A stretch of DNA of 12,414 nt, from the NCBI GenBank assembly GCA_002712305.1, contig PATE01000013.1, forward strand, positions 9,158-21,571, written 5' to 3'. This document shows, in pieces, positions 8,046 through 12,414 of the stretch (positions are counted from its first letter, which is position 1; each line of letters starts with the position of its first letter). The notes beneath the pieces were generated by a model. The model was not told the DNA's origin and searched no databases. It worked only from the letters and a program-made list of their open reading frames with translations. Both the position numbers and the translations under genes were made by a program. Source of the DNA: Gemmatimonadota bacterium (GTDB taxonomy: Bacteria > Latescibacterota > UBA2968 > UBA8231).

Positions 8046-8837
8046 TCAGTCCAGCGGTACGTCGGTGAAACGGATGGTCACGCCACCATCGGGCGAGCCA
8101 TCGACCGATCTCACTTCAAAAACGCCAGGTCCCTCTAAGTGCAGACCCATGTAGGCCTCTTTGCCCATGTTCGTGTTGAACAGGACCGTACCATCTTCGG
8201 CAACGATCTCAAAGGCGATCTCGCCACGAAGGGCCTCGAGACCGAAGCAGCCTGCGCCGCGACCGTCCGGAAGGCTGATGGCTTGTGATTCGAAACCAGG
8301 CATGTTGCAGATCGTGCGGAAGATGAGGTTGCCCTCACGGTCGCCGCACGGAACGTTCTCGGCCTGTGGGTCCTGCTCGCTGTCGCGCAACTCATTGGAG
8401 CACTCCGGCGCCAATGGCAGGTCGGCAAGATCACCCTCGCCCTCGATCAGCAAGCCACCCTCCATACCCTCTGGACCAGGTCCCATGCCATCCGGCGGAG
8501 GGCCCATGCCGTCCGGGGGTGGTTCCATCCCGTGCATGCCCTCGCCATCCATCGGCGGCGGCATATGGGAGGCCCGGACCCAAGGCATGAACTCGTCGAA
8601 GTCGACGGCGCCATCCCCATTGGCATCCATGAACTGGAAGAACTTCTCCACCATCATGGACTCTCCATCTCCTCCCATCGGCGGCGGCTCTTCACCCTCG
8701 GGTGGTTCGAAACCTTCAGGCGGTCCGAGAACGATCTCGGGGTGCATCGGCGGTTCGCCTTCCATGTGATGTTTGGCAAGCACTGGAGCCGTCAGGACGG
8801 CCAGCAGTGTCAGAACCAGCGTAAGCTTGCGCATCAT
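8046..8837 (-). CDS. Exported EF-hand protein with Met/Pro/Gly-rich repeats, function unknown
   Basis: This is a 263-residue protein with a clear Sec signal peptide (MMRKLTLVLTLLAVLTAPVLA, likely cleaved after Ala21). The mature N-terminus would then be Lys-His-His-Met. Acidic Pro-Glu-Gly-rich sequence follows (29-60), then one EF-hand at 63-89. Its 12-residue loop DANGDGAVDFDE (Asp71, Asn73, Asp75, Asp79, Glu82) is canonical for calcium. Residues 91-128 are His/Met/Pro/Gly-rich, including the repeated heptad PPPDGMG. The C-terminal part (about 145-263) has four cysteines (146, 164, 177, 197), suitable for two disulfides outside the cytoplasm, and alternating hydrophobic patterns suggesting a beta-sandwich. 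The start is supported by GGAG 7 nt upstream of the first of two consecutive Met codons. I do not recognise a named family. Calcium binding is a strong inference; binding of other metals by the Met/His tract is speculative. It is transcribed towards the pump operon and need not be functionally linked to it. Confidence 0.88.
   Translation of the reverse strand: MMRKLTLVLTLLAVLTAPVLAKHHMEGEPPMHPEIVLGPPEGFEPPEGEEPPPMGGDGESMMVEKFFQFMDANGDGAVDFDEFMPWVRASHMPPPMDGEGMHGMEPPPDGMGPPPDGMGPGPEGMEGGLLIEGEGDLADLPLAPECSNELRDSEQDPQAENVPCGDREGNLIFRTICNMPGFESQAISLPDGRGAGCFGLEALRGEIAFEIVAEDGTVLFNTNMGKEAYMGLHLEGPGVFEVRSVDGSPDGGVTIRFTDVPLD
8460..8522 (-). repeat. Three 21-bp tandem repeats encoding PPPDGMG-like heptads
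   Basis: Three consecutive 21-bp units (8460-8480, 8481-8501, 8502-8522) inside the EF-hand gene encode PGPEGME, PPPDGMG and PPPDGMG. The last two units match at 17 of 21 bases and the first is more diverged. The repeats are in frame, so a change in copy number would lengthen or shorten the linker by 7 residues without breaking the gene. Confidence 0.8.
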
Positions 8838-8844
8838 ACATACT

Positions 8845-8848
8845 CTCC
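8845..8848 (-). promoter_or_regulatory. Ribosome-binding site that fixes the EF-hand gene start
   Basis: On the minus strand GGAG lies 7 nt before the ATG at 8837-8835 and 10 nt before the second in-frame ATG. The first Met codon is therefore the better start. Confidence 0.7.
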
Positions 8849-9094
8849 AAGTAGGTGGTGCGTGGTGTATCCATTACCTATCGGACGCATCTGTCTGCTA
8901 CGAAAGATCGGCGGAAAATCTGCAAAAGCTGTGATCATCCTCACAATGATGGACGCCAGCCTTCGAAGAGCAGATCTCATATATACGCATCTTGGCGAGG
9001 TCACCAAAGGAAAAGTCGCGCCATTCCGAAAGTTCGAGGCCGAAATCGTATCGGCATTAACTATTTGTCAAATAATCACTTAGCATCGGTTTCT

Positions 9095-9123
9095 TTGCCA
9101 TTTCTCTCGTCGGCTCTTACATT
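9095..9123 (+). promoter_or_regulatory. Candidate sigma-70-type promoter for aroC
   Basis: TTGCCA (9095-9100, 5 of 6 to TTGACA) is followed after 17 nt by TACATT (9118-9123, 4 of 6 to TATAAT), about 75 nt before the aroC start. Position and spacing are right, but such matches also arise by chance in A+T-rich DNA, so this is only a candidate. Confidence 0.35.
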
Positions 9124-9197
9124 GTTCACCCGCAGAATCGAGATGAGACCGAATTCTGCAGCATGACGGTATCGTCTCTCTTTCATGGAAAGCAGAA

Positions 9198-10475
9198 ATG
9201 TCCTTGGAATTGTTAGGGGGCCCCTTCTTCTCGGTGGCTGGCGCTGGCGAGTCACATGGCCCGGGGATCACGAGCATCGTATTCGGCTGCCCCGCCGGGC
9301 TCCGACTCACTCGTGCGGATCTGCAGGCTCAACTGGATCGCCGCAAGCCAGGCAGCAACAAACTCGGCACACCGAGACGGGAAGGGGACAAGGTGGTCAT
9401 CCTCTCCGGACTGTACGATGCAGATCACGATGCCCTGCTCGGCGGGGCGGGGGTGTCCACGCGTGTGGGCGATGACGAGTGCGCTACGGCGACGTATGAA
9501 GCTGGGTTCACGACGGGTGAGCCCCTTGCTGCACTGGTGCTGTCGGCCGCAAAACGCTCGGCTGATTATGCTCAGTTTCTCGGAGCCAGTGGTGATGTGC
9601 GGCCGGGGCACGCCGATCTGGTGAAATACCACAAGTCCCGAGGCTACACCGACCCGCGCGGCGGTGGTCGAACGTCCTATCGGTCGACGATCAGCGACGT
9701 CATCGGCGGCACCGTAGCTCGACATTTCCTCGTCGAGCACTTTGGCACGGTCTTCGTCTCGGCCATCTGCCAGGTGGGTGAGTTGAAGGCAAGCCAACAT
9801 CTCGCCGATTTGGTCGGTTCAGGCGAGATGGAGGAAGCCGCCCTGTCCGAACTGCAGTCCCGGCTCACCGACGCCGATGCCGTCCCCGAAGGTGAGGACT
9901 TCCTCCCCGCAGTGGATGGGGACTTCGCGCTCGAAGCGGCCCAACTGATCAAGGAGGCTCGTAAGCAGGGTGACTCTGTGGGGGCCCAGGTCGAGGTCGT
10001 GGGGATCCGCGTACCTGCCCTGGCCGGTGAACCGCTCTACGACAGTCTGAAAAAACGACTCATGGGAAGTCTCGGTGGTCTGCACGCAGTTCAATCCTGT
10101 GAGATGGGATCCGGACAGGCATCGGTGTCGCGCCATGGCAGCGAGCACAACGATCCGATCCGCCGGCAAGGGTATCAGACCAATCATCATGGAGGGCTGC
10201 TGGGGGGCATCACCACAGGATCACCCCTCGTCTTCCGCGTCGGCTTCAAGCCCACATCGACGATCACCAAGATGCAGTCTTCCATTCAGAAGGATTTCGA
10301 GGAGATCGACTACAAACTCGGCAAGGGCCGACATGATCCGTGTCTCGGCATTCGGGCAGGGGTGACGGTCGAATCTCGGATGGCGATCGAGGTGATGGAC
10401 GCCGTGCTCGCTCATCAAGCGAGTCGTATCGGTCCGGACGCCTTCAACCTGTTCAACAACAAGGAGCCCTCGTGA
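9198..10475 (+). CDS. aroC: Chorismate synthase (AroC), divergent long form
   Basis: Chorismate synthase converts 5-enolpyruvylshikimate-3-phosphate to chorismate with reduced FMN, the last step of the cytosolic shikimate pathway. Family landmarks appear in order: AGAGESHGPGITSIVFGCPAG with the catalytic-type His20; LDRRKPGSN (Arg49); RPGHADL with His138; RGGGRTSYRST (Arg158, Ser160); QTNHHGGLLGGITTG; and GRHDPC (Arg378, Asp380). At 425 residues it is longer than the usual 350-400. About 28 extra residues lie between LSG (69-71) and TTGEP (105-109), a junction normally only a few residues long. After RHDPC the sequence reads LGIRAGVTVESRM, where E. coli AroC has GIRAVPIAEAM. ATG 9198 is preceded by a modest GGAAAG. 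The gene overlaps the next one by 4 nt. The His and Arg residues argue that it is active, but a specialised paralogue cannot be excluded. Confidence 0.93.
   Translation: MSLELLGGPFFSVAGAGESHGPGITSIVFGCPAGLRLTRADLQAQLDRRKPGSNKLGTPRREGDKVVILSGLYDADHDALLGGAGVSTRVGDDECATATYEAGFTTGEPLAALVLSAAKRSADYAQFLGASGDVRPGHADLVKYHKSRGYTDPRGGGRTSYRSTISDVIGGTVARHFLVEHFGTVFVSAICQVGELKASQHLADLVGSGEMEEAALSELQSRLTDADAVPEGEDFLPAVDGDFALEAAQLIKEARKQGDSVGAQVEVVGIRVPALAGEPLYDSLKKRLMGSLGGLHAVQSCEMGSGQASVSRHGSEHNDPIRRQGYQTNHHGGLLGGITTGSPLVFRVGFKPTSTITKMQSSIQKDFEEIDYKLGKGRHDPCLGIRAGVTVESRMAIEVMDAVLAHQASRIGPDAFNLFNNKEPS
10461..10466 (+). promoter_or_regulatory. Ribosome-binding site fixing a GTG start inside the end of aroC
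   Basis: AAGGAG lies in the last codons of aroC, 5 nt before the GTG at 10472 whose last two bases begin the aroC TGA stop. A second in-frame GTG at 10478 would be 11 nt away. The strong site and the GTGA overlap indicate translational coupling of aroC and the downstream gene. Confidence 0.8.
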
Positions 10476-12414
10476 CGGTGCTGGCCTTCGAAGACGCCGG
10501 TCGCCTGCCGGCGCCAGGCGACAACGTAGCGATTGCCGTACGTCGACTCGACGCGGGAACGCGCGTCCGGCTCGGGGCGGGTCAGGTAACCCTGTCCCAC
10601 ACAATTCTCGAGGGACACCGGTTCGCCGTTGAACCGATCGCGGTCGGAGATGTTCTGCTGTCCTGGGGACTGCCCTTTGGTGTGGCCCGCAGCGCCATCT
10701 CGCCGGGTGAATACGTCACCAATCCCGGTATGCTGGAGGCCCTCGGTGGCCGCTCCATCGACTTTGAGCTCCCCGCCGAGCCAAACTTCGAGGACCGCGT
10801 CGTTCCGTATCAGCTGGACGAGAACACTTTCTCCCCCGCCGCCCCCATGCCTCGCCGCAAGGAGATCCCCACGTTCCGTGGATTTGATCGAGGATCTCGG
10901 GGAGTAGGCACCCGCAATCACATCGTCGTACTGGGTACGACGTCGCGGACAGCGGCCTTTGCTCGCCAACTGGCGCAACGCTGCAGCGATCTGCCCACGA
11001 GTGATCACTTCGATGGGGTTGTGGCCGTGGCGCATACCGAGGGGGGAGGAGAACGGACACCGAACAATCGTGAACTGCTGCTGCGCACCCTGGCCGGCTT
11101 CGTAACCCACCCGAATGTGGGGGCTGCCCTCGCCGTCGACTACGGCAGCGAGGCTGTACCCAACGAGCAACTGCGCGCATATCTACGGGAGCAGGGGCGC
11201 GACACGGCCGATATGCCCCTCGACTTTCTCTCCATAGATGGCCCCTTCGATCACGCCCTGGTGGCTGCGGAACGGCAGATCCGCGAATGGGCGGAGCCGG
11301 TTGCGGCGACGCAGAGAACCACTTGCAGTGCGGGAGAGCTGAAACTGGCCTTGCAGTGCGGTGGATCGGACGCTTTCTCAGGCGTGTCCGGCAATCCGCT
11401 GGCTGCGTGGGTTGCACGCGAGCTCGTTCGCTGCGGTGGCGCGGCGAATCTCGCCGAGACCGACGAACTCATCGGCGCCGAGCCCTATGTGCTGGACAAG
11501 GTCGCAGATGTCGCCACAGCTCGCCGCTTCCTCGAGATGGTCGAGCGCTTCAAAGCACGAGCCGCTGACCACGGAACGTCGGCAGAGGGGAATCCCTCGG
11601 GAGGGAACAAATTCCGAGGGTTGTACAACATCGTCCTGAAGTCGATCGGCGCCGCCATGAAACGTCATCCCGACGTACGTCTAGAGGGTTGCCTCGAGTA
11701 TGCACAGCCCTTCCCGGCATCGGGCTACTATTTCATGGACAGCCCCGGCAATGACCTTGAATCGATTGCGGGACAGGTCGCCTCTGGCTGTAATTTGATC
11801 TACTTCGTCACCGGCAATGGTTCGATTACGAATTTCCCGTTCGTTCCAACCCTCAAACTGCTGACCACGACGGCGCGCTACGAGTTGCTGCAGCAGGACA
11901 TGGATGTTAATGCGGGGGCCTATCAGGATGGCGCTTCCATGGACGATCTGGGCGAGGCCCTGTTCGATCTGAGTCTGCGTGTCTCGTCGGGTGAACGCAG
12001 CAAGGGGGAGGCAGCGGGACATTCGCAGGTATCGATCTGGCGTGATTGGCCTCGCACGTCGGGCGAAGGTCTCGAAGATGCGCTGAATACGGGGGAGCCC
12101 GATGGTCACCCACTTCCCGTGTCGGTGTCGCGAAGCGACGAGGCCCCCGACGTGTCACTGCACGGTTTCGATGGGCCGGCTGGTTTCCATCTGCATCGCA
12201 TCTCCCTCGTTATGCCCACCAGTCTCTGCTCTGGCCAGGTGGCCCGCATGGCGGCGGAGAGATTGCAGCAGGCGGATCCAGAATCAGGTGTGAGGTACTG
12301 TGCACTCGTACACACCGAAGGATGTGGTGCGTCGAGCGGCCCGAACGAGGACATCTACGCACGCTCGCTGATCGGATACCTCACCCATCCATCGGTTGAG
12401 CGGGCGATGTTGCT
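10472..12414 (+). CDS. UxaA/GarD-family sugar-acid dehydratase-like protein with a duplicated subdomain (3' end outside window)
   Basis: The visible 647 residues are open to the window edge. Residues about 13-90 form a SAF domain (GHRFAVEPIAVGD, His49), as in altronate dehydratase UxaA, galactarate dehydratase GarD and sulfolactate lyase SuyA. The catalytic part follows: GVGTRNH (145-150), HTEGGG (188-193), YGSE (224-227), LQCGGSDAFSG (294-304), FMDSPGNDLESIAGQV (from about 421) and DMDVNAG (476-482). A tail resembling the normal UxaA C-terminus ends near Trp526. The protein then continues with a linker and, from about 571, a second copy of the GTRN-to-HTEGCG subdomain (Cys586, His614, Cys618). 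Family members normally carry Cys at the sites occupied in copy 1 by Arg159, Gly192 and Ser226. These enzymes dehydrate sugar acids such as altronate or galactarate using iron or a similar metal; the substrate here is unknown. The GTG start is set by AAGGAG and the GTGA overlap with aroC. Confidence 0.88.
   Translation, partial: MTVLAFEDAGRLPAPGDNVAIAVRRLDAGTRVRLGAGQVTLSHTILEGHRFAVEPIAVGDVLLSWGLPFGVARSAISPGEYVTNPGMLEALGGRSIDFELPAEPNFEDRVVPYQLDENTFSPAAPMPRRKEIPTFRGFDRGSRGVGTRNHIVVLGTTSRTAAFARQLAQRCSDLPTSDHFDGVVAVAHTEGGGERTPNNRELLLRTLAGFVTHPNVGAALAVDYGSEAVPNEQLRAYLREQGRDTADMPLDFLSIDGPFDHALVAAERQIREWAEPVAATQRTTCSAGELKLALQCGGSDAFSGVSGNPLAAWVARELVRCGGAANLAETDELIGAEPYVLDKVADVATARRFLEMVERFKARAADHGTSAEGNPSGGNKFRGLYNIVLKSIGAAMKRHPDVRLEGCLEYAQPFPASGYYFMDSPGNDLESIAGQVASGCNLIYFVTGNGSITNFPFVPTLKLLTTTARYELLQQDMDVNAGAYQDGASMDDLGEALFDLSLRVSSGERSKGEAAGHSQVSIWRDWPRTSGEGLEDALNTGEPDGHPLPVSVSRSDEAPDVSLHGFDGPAGFHLHRISLVMPTSLCSGQVARMAAERLQQADPESGVRYCALVHTEGCGASSGPNEDIYARSLIGYLTHPSVERAML

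Larger units (their letters stand above)
8838..9197. other. 360-bp divergent intergenic region, A+T-richer than its flanks
   Basis: This region separates the minus-strand EF-hand gene from the plus-strand aroC unit, so it should hold both promoters and any operators. It is visibly richer in A and T than the coding DNA around it, especially 8971-9085. A possible minus-strand -10 element is the TATATA at 8980-8985, but no convincing -35 accompanies it. Short open frames here encode Arg/Ser/Lys-rich peptides with no recognisable features and no good ribosome-binding site. I see no convincing long inverted repeat, riboswitch or RNA gene. Confidence 0.7.

Noticed and set aside
8855-9166. A 103-codon plus-strand open frame in the intergenic region
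   Set aside because: Its start would be within 20 nt of the divergent gene's start. The product is Arg/Ser/Lys-rich with no domain, and the base composition is unlike the coding DNA around it.
10415-11170. A 251-codon minus-strand open frame across the aroC/UxaA-like junction
   Set aside because: It is antisense to two well-supported coding regions, is low in recognisable motifs, and has no plausible ribosome-binding site or partner.
11595-11622. A CCCTCGG / CCGAGGG inverted repeat
   Set aside because: It lies inside the UxaA-like coding frame, has a 14-nt loop and no T-run, so it is not a convincing terminator or regulatory hairpin.

Overview
The window is GC-rich bacterial DNA from a diderm (Gram-negative type) organism. 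The evidence is an inner-membrane RND pump pair, a TolC-type outer-membrane channel with a Sec signal peptide, and a second exported protein. Nothing visible fixes the phylum. An environmental, non-model lineage is likely, because every gene is a recognisable family member that departs from textbook versions. No tRNA, rRNA, insertion sequence, CRISPR array or phage gene was seen.

Left region (1-8015, + strand): an efflux operon. It begins with the last 25 codons of an upstream gene, probably the periplasmic adaptor. Two full-length RND permeases follow, 13 nt apart, and then a TolC-family outer-membrane protein. The operon closes at a strong hairpin terminator (about 7976-8018) that also serves the convergent gene on its right. 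Together these genes would make a tripartite pump. Two different permeases in one operon recall the heteromeric MdtB/MdtC arrangement. The second permease seems to have two extra membrane segments between the usual TM6 and TM7.

Middle (8046-8837, - strand): a secreted or periplasmic protein of unknown function. It has one canonical EF-hand loop, a Met/Pro/Gly-rich low-complexity tract with 7-residue repeats, four cysteines and a beta-rich tail. A 360-bp non-coding region (8838-9197), visibly richer in A+T than its flanks, separates it from the divergent right-hand unit and probably holds promoters for both sides.

Right region (9198 to window end, + strand): a chorismate synthase (aroC) with an unusual insertion and an altered C-terminal motif. 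It overlaps by 4 nt (GTGA) a gene for a UxaA/GarD-family sugar-acid dehydratase-like protein. That protein runs off the window after 647 residues, well past the family's usual end. It carries a second copy of its first catalytic subdomain. The cysteines expected in the first copy are replaced, while those visible in the second copy are present. This rearranged, translationally coupled pair is the most unusual part of the window.
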